A stretch of DNA of 64,000 bases from Labyrinthula sp. Ha (GCA_015227615.1 JAALGZ010000079.1:1-64000), one strand, 5' to 3'. Counted from the stretch's first letter, positions 21,301-32,400 are shown. The notes: generated by a model from the letters alone, not told the origin. Numbers and translations are program-made.

Positions 21301-22597
21301 TTGTTGGAAGAAAAATTAATGAAGAGTAGAGCACTACAATAGTATATATCCTCGACAATAATTTAGTTACCAAGAAGGAAATGAACCAAAATGAGACCTG
21401 GTTGCATGTCAAATTGTGTCTAATAAATATACTTCAAAAGAGAAAAGTTCCCCTGGAAACCCCACTGGAAAATCTGGGAATAGCAGGAATTGCATTTATT
21501 GTTCAAAAGGCTGCATACATATGAAGATTAAACAAGATTATCTTAAGAATAATAGAGAATACCTTCATAATATGTATTGAGGTGACTAGATACAGTTAAA
21601 ACTATCCTAGCCAGTTTAAAGAGGGAAAGGATGTAATAAAAGTGATTGATGAGGCATCATGAAATAGGTAAACCGCTGTTTTAACCTGGGAAATAGCAAT
21701 GAAACTATCAAATTGGCCATCCATTATATTTAATCTGCCTTACCTTTCATAACAATGGAATCATGCCTCAGTTGGTAGCTTCGTGATCATCTTAATTCGT
21801 GTTGCTTTCAGATCTTCAGCAAAAATATTAAACACTTCATTTTTTGCATCCTATGCTTGGAAAATGACATAAATATATCTATTGTCAATTGTTTTTCCAT
21901 GTCATGTGTCGTCCCGCCGACACTTCGCATAGCCATAGGCCCGGAAACGTGTGTAAAGCATTCCAAGCTAATTATACACTGTTATATGGATGTAATAACT
22001 ATGTGAACTGTTATAGAACCGTTTGACTTGATATAAATTAACATCCAAGCACTTCAAAATAACATCGAAAATTAAAAAAACAGTGTACAGATATTGACAT
22101 ATGGAGTTGCAGAGTGTTGATATTTACTTTGGTTTTGGGCGGTGGCCTCAAAGTCAAGCAGGATCCTCTTAACAGCAACCATGTAACATGATGGCGATAA
22201 AAAGCAGAAACACAAGAGCACAGATGTACTCTGGGAGTTAAAAACAGCTTAAACTATAGAAGCTTCATCAATAGTTCTTTTATCAACAATATATGGACAA
22301 AAGCTTTTATAAAAACATTCTTGTTGGTTAGAGTGGTATGACCAACCAGTGACAATTGGAGAGATAATAAATACGCACCAGAATACATAGAAACGTTCCT
22401 TCTAGTTTATATCTTCCAATGGAAACTAACCAACTCCTAAATATTCCTAATATTATGAAGATGTCAATCTTCTTATATCTTTTAAATTACCCAAAATTTG
22501 GTAATCAGTTGGATTTCTGGATTATGAAAATATCCGATTGGTCAAATAGACCAATCAAATTATTGATTATAGTTCTCATACGAGAAAACGGAGTTTA
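18390..22597. other. Gene-poor region, 4.2 kb
   Basis: It separates the aldehyde dehydrogenase promoter side from the glutaredoxin-fusion promoter. There is no frame above about 63 codons and no RNA gene or mobile element that I can support. The last 60 bases hold an inverted CCAAT pair (annotated separately). Confidence 0.6.
22536..22556. promoter_or_regulatory. Inverted CCAAT-box palindrome upstream of the glutaredoxin fusion
   Basis: GATTGGTC, a 5-nt spacer and GACCAATC form perfect 8-bp arms, giving ATTGG and CCAAT boxes in opposite orientation. It ends 41 nt before the ATG at 22598. CCAAT boxes are bound by NF-Y/HAP complexes in eukaryotes; its use here is inferred from position only. 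Confidence 0.45.
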
Positions 22598-23494
22598 ATG
22601 CAAATAACACTATTTGAGAAAGACAATTGTATATATTGTAAACGTGTTCATGCGTTACTTAAACTTATGACAAAAGATATCTGTTCATCTTTATGTCTTA
22701 CTCCAGATATTTTTCTTTTTAAACTTATTAATATAACAAAAGAACCAGCATATTCAACTATATGCATTCGATTATCTGGATCATTTACTGTTCCTCAAGT
22801 TTTCTTGCAAAAACAGCTCCTTGGAAATGCATCAAAATTTAATTGCTGCTTTGAGAAAAATAAGAGTTCTGATTCATCAATATATAAGCATTTAACTGAG
22901 TCTAAAGGTGATTGTTCTGACTTTAGTACAGCGGAGATTAAACAGTTTTGCTCTGAAATATATTCCAAACTTCTTACGGCAACTAAATCTTATGTTAAAC
23001 ATCCTGGAGAGAAGATTGATTTTCCACCACTTCCAGATGCGAAGTTTGTTAAGGTTACATCATCTTTAGCGTTCTCCTCACAACCAACTATTGCACAGCT
23101 TTCCCAGTTAAAATCGTTTGGTTTCGAATCAGTTGTTAATTTGACACCTTCATCCTCTCCGCTTTTTAATCAAAGAGAACAGAATATAATTTCCACTCAA
23201 GGATTGAAATATTTTAATTCAGCTTCAAAAAATCTTGTAAGTTTGTTAAAGGAACTCAAATCTAAGGACTTGAAACCACCAAGCTTGTTTCATGACGGTG
23301 ATGGAAGTTTTTCAGGTTTAGTGGTGCTATTGATTAGTTTAAGATCAGTCATAGAGACTGAAGTGAATGATCAAAAAGCTAGGAAAACCTCTGAGTATTT
23401 AGAATTATTGAATAGCTGGATCCAGGGTCTTGGATTGAGTGTTAACATTAGCCAGAACGACATTGAAGAAGTTGTACAAAGTCTTGTAGATTAG
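22598..23494 (+). CDS. Glutaredoxin fused to a DUF442/BLH phosphatase-like domain
   Basis: 298 aa, ATG 22598 to TAG. The N-terminal domain (residues about 1-85) is a glutaredoxin with dithiol active site CIYC (12-15) and the cis-Pro TVPQVF; it would reduce disulphides using glutathione. The C-terminal domain (about 145-270) resembles DUF442/beta-lactamase-hydrolase-like phosphatases, a branch of the dual-specificity phosphatase fold: SSLAFSSQPTIAQLSQLKSF followed by GFESVVNLTP is the typical opening. At the P-loop, where active members have HCxxGxR, this protein reads FHDGDGSFSG; the catalytic Cys is replaced by Asp. The second domain is therefore probably a binding or regulatory module. The 3' end lies 1 nt from the stop of the convergent SET gene. 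It could act as a redox-sensing adaptor, but that is speculation. Confidence 0.85.
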   Translation: MQITLFEKDNCIYCKRVHALLKLMTKDICSSLCLTPDIFLFKLINITKEPAYSTICIRLSGSFTVPQVFLQKQLLGNASKFNCCFEKNKSSDSSIYKHLTESKGDCSDFSTAEIKQFCSEIYSKLLTATKSYVKHPGEKIDFPPLPDAKFVKVTSSLAFSSQPTIAQLSQLKSFGFESVVNLTPSSSPLFNQREQNIISTQGLKYFNSASKNLVSLLKELKSKDLKPPSLFHDGDGSFSGLVVLLISLRSVIETEVNDQKARKTSEYLELLNSWIQGLGLSVNISQNDIEEVVQSLVD

Positions 23495-23495
23495 A

Positions 23496-26132
23496 TTATA
23501 GCGATTTTATTGTTTTGTAGGGATCATTTGATTTTAGATGTTCAAGAAGGGTTTGTAACAAGTCGTACTGGGAGGTCAAGAACTTCTTCACTAGAATTTC
23601 TTCTTTGTCTAGGTATGCGTCAGATCCAGCTGCGTGTAAGTACATTCCATACCTGTCGAGTTGTCTCTCAAATTCTTTTAATATTTTGCTATTACTGTTA
23701 TCAAATTCTTTCTTGAATTTTATAGAATTTGCGTTTTCATCTTCGCCAACATCAACTATTTTCAAGCAGTGAATCCGTTTTTTTGGTTTAATTAGAAAGC
23801 AATCCGCAGGATTTTCATCTAACACAAAACCATGGTAGATAAAGTAAATGTAATTTGGTTGCCCATAGTTCTCAAGCAGTTGTTCCCCTTTGGAGAATGA
23901 CCGCTTTGTCGCCGTTATAACTGTGTTCTTGCTCTGAGAATATGTCGTCTCATGAACTCTTCCTTTATTTCCACAGTTCACAAAATCCAGTAGCGGCACC
24001 AGGTTGAGCTCCGCATTAAAGTGAATTGCCCGTGAATCAAGAATAAGATTAGCCCATACATAATTATCCAAAGTATATACACTAGGTAGAAAATACTGTC
24101 GACCTACTTTATCAAATATCTGGTCATGTACGTTCTTGAAACCTTCGAGTAACCGTGCTCTTGTATTGTGAAGCACTTTATAAGCTGGACTCCCAGCTCT
24201 TTTAAGAAGCTTAGATATATTCATGTGAAACATAAGCGGTATGTTCTTTTTCAGCTCTGAAGTCGTTGGTAGTAGGTTAAGGTATGGCCAAAAGCGAGAG
24301 TTTTCTTCTTCAATATAATACTCATGAATTAAAGAAAAGACTAGGGCACTTCTTCTATCATAAATTCCCGTCAGATCAAATATGTTGTGAAACACTGGGG
24401 CTAGGTTACTATGAGCTGCATATTCTGCATTTAGCACTAAGTAATCAGGTATTTCCAAGTATGTTTCATTGTCTCTCAGATCTGCCGTTGTATAGGTGCA
24501 GATACGATATTCAGAACACTCAGCTGCTATAATTTTAGGCGTTTGTGGAAGTTTAGGTAGCAGCCACTGATGAAAATATTCTAGTTTTTCTTCTGTAGTC
24601 TGGATATCTGCTGCACAAAACTTTGGGTTATACAGGAAACCCTCATGGACATTGTTGGTTTCTTGATTTATCACTGGTTGATAAGGCTTTGCATTGTACT
24701 TTAAGAACTTCAGAAGGTTTCGAAGGTTATCTTTCTGAATGAGTAAGAACGGTTTCTCAGGAGCCATACTGTATTCACTCATGTAATTTAATAATTCCTC
24801 ATGCTTATGCTCAAGCACTGCTGCTACAAACTTCCTATGGTCCGAAGCATTTAAAGGAAGTGTGTTCAAGCAATGTACAGTTTCTTGCTCAGTCGTCTTG
24901 TTACAAGATTTTAATTCTTCAGTATCCTTGGACGCTATCACACTCATCAAGCGAAACTTCATTGATGCCGAGACTGAATCAATATTCTTCCAAGATAGGC
25001 ATCTATCCACTTTGAAACCCGCCGCTGAACTCAAGTACTGCAAAAAGTCCTCTCTATTCTCATCACTGATAGTTTTGTTTGCTCTTAAGAAATTTGCGAC
25101 ATCTGTTAAATTTACTGTAGTTAAGAAACAGTCGACAGATTTGGATACGTCATCCGGAACAAACATGTGGTTCTCATAATAGACAAAACTGGGACTTCTC
25201 CCGTATTCTTCAAACACCTGTTGACCTCTAGCTGTTGTTCGATCAGCTTTTATTTCAAACCTCTGTCTCTCATGATCAAGATAATGGAAGTGTTCAAAGC
25301 TCCTAGAAAGCATGTTTGTTTTTGATTCATGACCACTCTTATGATTTATAAAATCAGCAAGTGGGATTAACCTTTTCTCTCCTTGTAAAGAGAATGCACG
25401 TGAGTTTACCACAAACAACCATCTTGCTACTTCTTCAATAGGTACACTATACATGGGCCACTGCTCCTTTAAGAATCTATGGAAAGATTTTATCTTATCC
25501 CTTCTATTGACACACCGATTAACCTCATGTGGAAATGCTACCTTGATATCCGTTGAAGGATTTTCACATAGGTAAATTCTACGCAGATCAGGTGTCACCT
25601 TTACAGCAAAATTAAGTAGATCGAGATAAGGAGAAAAGAAGGAAGTTGGATCCTGTGAGAAGAGTATCAATTCAAGAACCAATGAAAAGGTATCTCGATC
25701 CTCCATAAGATCCAGATTTTGTAGTTCAACACGAAAGGAACTGTAAACTGTACTCTGAATATTTGTCATCTTTAGATAATTTTTCTCCAAAGATAATATA
25801 CAGCGTTCATCCACAGACAAGAGTATTTCCTCAGATGAAACTTTTTGCGTTGCCATTAAACCAAGGCCCATAGATGGAAACTCTTGAATATCCAAACCTG
25901 TCATCTCTCCTTCACACTCTTCAAAAAACCATTCATAAAATATATCCTTCAATTCTTCCAAGTCTTGCCTCTCAGGATCATTACTCTTGGTGACGTTGTT
26001 TCTTACATCCCTTATTGTGGTTTCCGTTCCCCCAATATCCTTTTTATTAACAACTGTTTTCTCTGGGTGTATCTCTATAAGTTTACCTGTACACAATGTA
26101 AGAAAGATTCCATATCGAATTATTTTTTTCAT
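23496..26132 (-). CDS. Tandem SET-domain protein (SETD3/Rubisco-LSMT type) with N-terminal signal-like segment
   Basis: 878 aa, one exon. Two SET units of the SETD3/LSMT class follow each other. The first (about residues 80-350) has GLGLMATQKVSSEEILLSV, VNSRAFSLQGEKRLIPLADF followed by INH, and EEYGRSPSFVYYENHMF. The second (about 545-800) has RICTYTTADLRDNETYLEIP, FWPYLNLLPT, LNLVPLLDFVNC and ENYGQPNYIYFIYHGF. Family members methylate lysine or histidine of non-histone proteins. In the first unit the NH pair of the cofactor site is intact; in the second the His is Cys (DFVNC), so it may be inactive. The start MKKIIRYGIFLTLCTG looks like a signal peptide or organelle-targeting segment, which is unusual for this class. 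It is divergent from TBC1D23 (246 nt shared region) and convergent with the glutaredoxin fusion (1-nt gap). Confidence 0.88.
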   Translation of the reverse strand: MKKIIRYGIFLTLCTGKLIEIHPEKTVVNKKDIGGTETTIRDVRNNVTKSNDPERQDLEELKDIFYEWFFEECEGEMTGLDIQEFPSMGLGLMATQKVSSEEILLSVDERCILSLEKNYLKMTNIQSTVYSSFRVELQNLDLMEDRDTFSLVLELILFSQDPTSFFSPYLDLLNFAVKVTPDLRRIYLCENPSTDIKVAFPHEVNRCVNRRDKIKSFHRFLKEQWPMYSVPIEEVARWLFVVNSRAFSLQGEKRLIPLADFINHKSGHESKTNMLSRSFEHFHYLDHERQRFEIKADRTTARGQQVFEEYGRSPSFVYYENHMFVPDDVSKSVDCFLTTVNLTDVANFLRANKTISDENREDFLQYLSSAAGFKVDRCLSWKNIDSVSASMKFRLMSVIASKDTEELKSCNKTTEQETVHCLNTLPLNASDHRKFVAAVLEHKHEELLNYMSEYSMAPEKPFLLIQKDNLRNLLKFLKYNAKPYQPVINQETNNVHEGFLYNPKFCAADIQTTEEKLEYFHQWLLPKLPQTPKIIAAECSEYRICTYTTADLRDNETYLEIPDYLVLNAEYAAHSNLAPVFHNIFDLTGIYDRRSALVFSLIHEYYIEEENSRFWPYLNLLPTTSELKKNIPLMFHMNISKLLKRAGSPAYKVLHNTRARLLEGFKNVHDQIFDKVGRQYFLPSVYTLDNYVWANLILDSRAIHFNAELNLVPLLDFVNCGNKGRVHETTYSQSKNTVITATKRSFSKGEQLLENYGQPNYIYFIYHGFVLDENPADCFLIKPKKRIHCLKIVDVGEDENANSIKFKKEFDNSNSKILKEFERQLDRYGMYLHAAGSDAYLDKEEILVKKFLTSQYDLLQTLLEHLKSNDPYKTIKSL

Positions 26133-26378
26133 TCTTTTTCGTCAACGTTTTTTCTCATTCATCTAACGGATACATTTTCTTTCGTTGAATACAAGTTCTG
26201 ATTCAGGAAGAAGATTAACAAAACAATTCTTCAAAATATAGAAGTAATGCTTTGTGAAAGAACTTCCAGGAATTGAATTTGGCCGTAATAATTGTGGCCC
26301 AAAATTAATGAAAAGATAAGTGTCCTTGAAAACAATAAAAGAAAAAAAGACATCAAGCAACGTGAAAAACACAAATTA
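26133..26378. promoter_or_regulatory. Bidirectional promoter, SET gene / TBC1D23
   Basis: 246 nt between two divergent start codons (26132 minus, 26379 plus). It contains TTTGGCCG near 26278-26285 and GTGGCCCAAAATT near 26294, the latter including GGCCCA (26296-26301). The frame of TBC1D23 is open upstream to a TTG at 26292, but the first ATG is 26379. Similar GGCCCA/TGGCCA motifs occur upstream of SDHAF2 and between PUM3 and the CCA enzyme. Confidence 0.55.
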
Positions 26379-28103
26379 ATGGATAAAGAAGAGGCTGATG
26401 AATATATAACACAATGGTTTATGAAACTAGATATAGAATCATATCATTCAGAAGTTTTAGAATCTCTTGAAACTGCTCCAAAACTTCTAGAAGAAATTGA
26501 CTCCAAAGACTCGGGTGAAATAAATCTAGACCAATGTATATTAAACACAAAATTGAACCTCAAGAATCAAAGAGTTATTAGAGTTGATATTGAAAGAACA
26601 TGTAAAGATATTGGAAAAGTATTTCTTCAAGATAATATTCCTGAAGTTCTTCAAAAGTTATTGACTTTCTACTGCAAATTAAATTCTTGTCACTATAAAC
26701 AGGGATTGAATGATCTTCTTGCACCTTTTGTATATTTAATCTTACATAGTTCTTTACATGATGAGAATCAATATATTGGTTTTTCTTATTTACTTTTTTC
26801 AAAGTTTATTTCTGTATTTCTTCCTAATATATATTTAGATAAAGAATTTCTTGCACTTCAATCTATTCTTCGTACTTTTGAGTTAATTATTCAATATCAT
26901 GATCCAATAGTTGAGAATTATTTAGATACAAATGAAGTAAGTCCAGAATTATATGCAGGAAGTTGGATACTAACTTTGTTTTCTCGTACTTGTGGATTAA
27001 GAACATTAAATAGAATATGGTCAAAATTTATGGATGCTTATTGTGAATATGAAAAAGAATATTATGTTAATATTTGTATTTTTATATCTTTGGTTGTTGT
27101 TTTAAAAAATAGAGACAGTATTTTAGAAAGTTCTGGTGTTGATTTACCTCTTGTAATGAACCAGATGTTGTCTAAACAGAGAATAAACGACTTTGGTTTT
27201 GGAAGTGTTTTTCGATTAGATGGACTTGAGGATAAAGAAATTGAGGAGTTGTTTGATGAAAGTCGGATGTTATTTGAATTTACACCAAGGTTTTTATTGA
27301 GGAAGTTAATTGACGAAGTTTTTTTTGTGGAGAATGTAAAGATGGAAACTTTGCTTAAACTGGATGAGTATTCTGCTATAGTTTCAAGTCCTGAAGATGT
27401 AAAAGAATTTATTGAGAAAGTTAAACAAAGAGTTTTGTTTGTTGATTCAAGAGCTAGAGAAGAATTTTTGGAAGATTCTATTCAAGGAAGTATTCATTTT
27501 GATTCTACAGCAACTATGTTTTCAAGTAGTTTTCAAATGTTGGTGGATAAAATAAAAACAGTCGAAAAGGAATTTGGAAGATTAGCACGAGTATTTGTAT
27601 TTGGAAATAATGTTGTTAAAATAGTTTCTGCACTGATTGTAGAAAATATTCACTATGTAAGTTATCTGTGTTCTGGATATGAAGAGATTAAGTTAGCTTT
27701 GAAGAATGAGCAACAAACAATAAGAGAAGCAGTTGTAGAAGAAACAGAATATGAGTGGATTAACTTGAATGCAAGTGAGAATGACCACTTCAAGAATATG
27801 ATTTTCTTTGTTGCTGAAGAAATTGTTTCGCATGATATGAAAACTAGAAGATGTGTTTTAGGAATTAGTGATTCAGTTGTGTTTCATTTATTGAGACATC
27901 CAAAGGAATTTAAACTAGCAAGAGTTGTCACAGAATTTGGGATCAAGGAAATTGTGAAGATCACTTCAAGAAAGTCAAGAAAAGATGTTTTGATATTTCA
28001 TATGCTAGATGGAGAAAATGTGAAGAAATATGGGTTTGTGGTAAAGAGAGCAAATGAGTGTCTTGAAGTCTTGAAAAAGAGATACGAATGTTGTTCAGAC
28101 TAA
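26379..28103 (+). CDS. TBC1D23 orthologue (TBC + rhodanese-like + C-terminal PH-like domain)
   Basis: 574 aa from ATG 26379 to TAA. In animals TBC1D23 sits at the trans-Golgi, where it links golgin-captured, endosome-derived vesicles to the WASH/FAM21 complex. Domains in order: TBC (about 60-260; FELIIQYHDPIVENYLDTNE and SPELYAGSWILTLFSRTCGL are close to the animal protein), rhodanese-like (about 345-440; VLFVDSRAREEFLEDSIQGS then IHFD; no catalytic Cys, as in the family), and a C-terminal domain (about 460-570; FGIKEIVKITSRKSRKDVLI). The TBC part shows an Arg-finger-like IRVDIER and a Gln finger in HYKQGLND, so both GAP fingers seem present, whereas as I recall metazoan TBC1D23 lacks them. 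It shares a short promoter region with the SET gene. No introns are apparent. Confidence 0.9.
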   Translation: MDKEEADEYITQWFMKLDIESYHSEVLESLETAPKLLEEIDSKDSGEINLDQCILNTKLNLKNQRVIRVDIERTCKDIGKVFLQDNIPEVLQKLLTFYCKLNSCHYKQGLNDLLAPFVYLILHSSLHDENQYIGFSYLLFSKFISVFLPNIYLDKEFLALQSILRTFELIIQYHDPIVENYLDTNEVSPELYAGSWILTLFSRTCGLRTLNRIWSKFMDAYCEYEKEYYVNICIFISLVVVLKNRDSILESSGVDLPLVMNQMLSKQRINDFGFGSVFRLDGLEDKEIEELFDESRMLFEFTPRFLLRKLIDEVFFVENVKMETLLKLDEYSAIVSSPEDVKEFIEKVKQRVLFVDSRAREEFLEDSIQGSIHFDSTATMFSSSFQMLVDKIKTVEKEFGRLARVFVFGNNVVKIVSALIVENIHYVSYLCSGYEEIKLALKNEQQTIREAVVEETEYEWINLNASENDHFKNMIFFVAEEIVSHDMKTRRCVLGISDSVVFHLLRHPKEFKLARVVTEFGIKEIVKITSRKSRKDVLIFHMLDGENVKKYGFVVKRANECLEVLKKRYECCSD

Positions 28104-29198
28104 AAGTTCAAAGCTATACTAAATAAAAAGTTGTTTCAGTAATAACTCGCTGTAAATCTATTTCTGAGCAAGGAATACAAAGCAGTATTTACTTTTGTTT
28201 TATTGAAAAAATAACTTTATTTTGACCTCTTATTTCAGCTGTTATACTTGAAAATGACCACAAACAAGTTATTCTTTCTTATTCTTTTAAACTAGCACAA
28301 ACATACTTAATTTTCCATGTGAAAGCATACCTTGTAAAAAACAAAGTAGATACTATTTTATACAAGCCTGTTTTCTTATCATCTACATAAAGAAAAAGAA
28401 AGAGTGTGGAATATAATAATAAACCAAGGTGGTTTCAGTTTCTATAATAACTGTTTCCAAAAATATATTTAAAACATATTTCAACGATAATTACTTCAAA
28501 TTCATTATTATAATCTAGTGTTAATTTACCTATATAATCTGTGTACTCCAAAGGTAAGGACTATAAGTTTAAATTCTTGATTAGTATTTTAGATAATCCA
28601 GAACATATTTTTTTAATCCTTAAGCAAATTCAATACTAAAACTATTAAGTTTCACTTTTTCAAAAGTATCATATAAAATTAATCTAATATGAGCTGAAAA
28701 TTCTTTGTTCAATGAGAACAAAGTTGAATTCTGTTTCGATAATCTTAAGAACTAACCCAGAACAAGAGATGTTTCTACTTTTCTTAGGAAATATGGCGCC
28801 TTTTGAATATTGTATAGAATATAACTGTACATAAATAACTTACTCTGTATTCAAAAAACATGAATTATCTTCATAGTAAAACAAATACACTCTGTTTATA
28901 TAAATATCTTTGGCAAACAGTAAAATACAACAACTCAAAGACTTCCTTTGATAGTTACATATTATTATATCACAGTATGACATTACTGTAAAAACCGCCT
29001 AACAATTCATCTATTAATCAAAGACACAAATTTACAATTTATTTATTGACTCGTATCTCAACAATTACTCCGAGTTAGAAGGCGATGTTTACATCCACTT
29101 AAAGCTCCATACTTGAGATTCAAGTTTCTGTACTTTTCTTACTACTCATCCAAATCTTTACTTAGTTTACGCCTTTTCTTTTCTCTCACTTGGTTGCG
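28104..29198. other. Intergenic, 1.1 kb
   Basis: AT-rich; no frame or repeat that I can support. It includes the 3' region of TBC1D23 and the presumed promoter of the small gene at 29199. Confidence 0.5.
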
Positions 29199-29411
29199 AT
29201 GGAAACGACGACGCCACAGGAGGAAGTGCGCAAAGAATCAAGTTCTCAGGCAGAAGAAGCTTTTGTTTTTAACGAGGGAACTACCCTCAAGTCAAAAACA
29301 ATCCTAATTAAAGGGGATGAAGTCGGTTTTGACGGCTACAAGCTAGCCAGAAAACGACTTGAGAACCTCATCAAATCAACTGGAAAACACAGCTTTCCTA
29401 GCCTAGAATGA
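29199..29411 (+). CDS. Small protein, 70 aa, unrecognised
   Basis: ATG 29199 to TGA. The predicted protein has an acidic, Thr/Glu-rich start (METTTPQEEVRKESSS) and a basic end (YKLARKRLENLIKSTGKHSF). Third positions are richer in G and C than in the flanks, and the frame is cleaner than neighbouring short frames, which is why I keep it. No signal peptide or TM. It could be a real small protein or the first exon of a spliced gene, since tiny introns are suspected in this genome. I recognise no family. Confidence 0.4.
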   Translation: METTTPQEEVRKESSSQAEEAFVFNEGTTLKSKTILIKGDEVGFDGYKLARKRLENLIKSTGKHSFPSLE

Positions 29412-32400
29412 CCTACAAAACCTTACCTTGTAGCATTACCTCTAAAAAAGACAAGAGATCCTAAAACTTCGCTGTGAGGATATTTTGTGTTTGATTTGTG
29501 TTCAGGATCGACAAGTGACTTGAATGTAGCTGGAAGAGGTGTGTCATTAGGTGTTGCAACTAAGTGTTTGAGCTTCTTCAGTCAACATACCTAATAAAAA
29601 TCGTTTTTCGAAAAGTATCAAGCAAAACTTTAGTCGTAGCAACCTTTTTCTCTCTTTGGGATTTATGTAACAAGTTGCGTAAGTAAGATGAAGTTGAATG
29701 ACATTTGAGCTTTGCATTGGTAGTTGATTACTGTAAAGAACCTGTTAATGATGAATTTTTCTTGGGAAGCAGCTGTTAAACAGTACACATAAAATGTGAA
29801 CGAAATAAAATGGTTCAGAAACTTCCAGTACTGCAACATTCACTTAACCAATAAATCCGGAACTAAAGGAGCCAGGAAGCTAATGAAATGCTGCAGAAAC
29901 CCATATTTTTATCTTCATGAGCTAAAAGATTACAAACCTCGCTAACTGTCCTGTCCAAATTCAGATAAGACATTCAGGTAGTCTAAAACTGTTCTCTTCA
30001 TAAAGCCTTAGAAGTAGAGGTGCAAGATATCTCTTACCAGCATAAAGCAGCGGCACTGCTTGAAAAACTAAAACTGGAAGAAATTGCTAAATAAATCTCA
30101 AGTCAAAAAAGATTAAGCCTCTTGCATCCCATTCGGTAGATAATATCATAGCGTACCAGGTATGATGGCAAGAAAATCTTCCTAGTAGTCAACAACAAAC
30201 GTGAAAGCTCAAATACTTGAAAAAAGTAGCAATTACTGATGTAACTACGTGAGAATGTCCATGTCACTTCCACAATTTCTGTGCAGTAAATTAAAGAAGG
30301 AGATCTACAATCTTGTAATAATCTTGCCTTGTTTCTTTGTTATCTGACTCCCTTCTTTTACCCAAGTAAAAGCCATAAAACATAGAAAGATGTGTAAAAT
30401 ACTCCAAATAAATTTAATTGCAAAATGATTGTATCCCGGAAATCAAGTATCGGATGAGTAGAAACATATTAGTAACAACAGTTCCGAGTGTGTGGCAAGT
30501 AGAGTTTGTTGACCACTTTGAAAAAGGTGAGACTGGTTTGGCTGATACAATCTCTAGAAAATAAAGAAAAAACACAAGGAAATATGCAAGCAAGGATGAT
30601 ACAGATTCATCTTGCACGGGTTTTTAGAGGCATGTTGCATAAGGGCCATTAGCCAAAACCCAATCATAATTTCATGTAAGATAATTCCTGAGCATAGTCT
30701 TAATACTTTGAATAAAATGTTAAAAAATTCCTTTGTGACATCTTGCTTGAAATGGGGCATTTGTCCTTACGAACCTTAGAAAATGACCCTAAATATAGTT
30801 CTGTCTAATAAGCATACTTGGGAAAACTTTCAAGTGATATTTGCTGAAGCACATCGGTATTAAATCGAATTGAGGAGAATCAAGTATTGCTGAATCAGTC
30901 TTGAAGAAACCAAATTTTCATGCTCTAGTTACTCTGTTGAAGATATGGTCATTGTTGTAAGTTAGCATATTAAGAAAGCCAATTAGTTCAGATTATTGAA
31001 TTTTTAATCTTATTCACTTATAACTGAGTGAAATCGGTTATTCCTAGCTACTAAGCTACTGTTTCTGATACTTTTTAGTATGTTTAAGGGATATGAAAGT
31101 AGCTTAGTAGCTATTTCTGAGTTCAATTTTCTTACATTTAGGTGTTTATTCAGAGTAAATCATATCTCTTCATACGAGAACAGTCTGTTAAATTGTGGTA
31201 AATCCGACTTCCAGTAAAAACATGAACATAAGTTATTAAAAAAAAATTGTTTCCGCGTTAACTGGTAAAGATATCGAATAAAGCCCAATGGCTTGTAGTT
31301 AACAATATACAAAATATGATAATGTTGTACTCTAACTCAAGGACTTGGTAGAAATTGGATACGGCATTTATTTAAACCGTGATTGCTTAGGAACATATTG
31401 CAGCTGGCTGCACAGCAATGTTAATGAGACTGGCTGAATTCTCTAATTTTATATGTGTATTGAGCTCGTAGCTTGGATTATTTGTCTCTGATAGTAAAAA
31501 CTGCAACCAGAGCTGATATCCTTAATATCTTAGGTGGGAATTGCTGCAGAAAGAGATAGACAGCTAGGCAGTATGCTATTATAAATTAAGAAGTAATATA
31601 TATTGACAGCTTGACTACTTACAATACTAAACCAATAACTTCCCTTACTAAGAGCAAGTTATATATATACATTCTTTAGCTGTTTTATTTTTATAAACAA
31701 ATTAAGTTATTAGTAGTAATATTACGCCAAGCTATGACATTTAAGATGATTTTCATATTACCTGTTAAGAATATGGAAATAAACTTGTATGCTAAGAGTG
31801 TGCTTTTCTGAGTTTAAGGTGGCCTCATACATTTTCATTTACTTAGTTATATATATTGAAGTCATTTAGTCCTAACTAAAGTAGAACTACAGATCAAAGA
31901 TAGAAATAAACCTAGCTAAAATAAAAAAACGACTTCAACATGATTTTTGGGATGGCATTCCTAGTTTCTAATACTTAGAAATCCTTTTATTGAAAATCCT
32001 TCATAAAAACTTATTTATGAGTGGTGTCGTTTCATTGGAAAGTTGCAATGAAACAAAAGGCGCCTTGATATTTGTCTTCTTACCAGTCAAGCTCTTTTGA
32101 TAAGGCAAATTCACATCATAACTTTGAAATTTAATACATTATGTCTCTTAAGACTTTTATATTAGTTTTTTTCTGATTGGCAACATAGATTGGTATGTTT
32201 GTACCTTTATTCTTATGTCATGTAGCTCTTTTTTTGAAAATGGAGACTTAGGTTAAGTTAATAACTGGAACTACTGACCGAACTCAAATATGACTTCCGT
32301 GGGCCTAATACATAGCTTACTATTCGCATAGTGTTCTTATTCTTCTTAGTCTCACTCTTAGGATTCTGAAATCCCAGTATTTACATCTGGCAAAGTTAGG

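Noticed and set aside
26292-26378. Upstream extension of TBC1D23
   Set aside because: The frame is open, but the only start codon in it is TTG; the first ATG is 26379.
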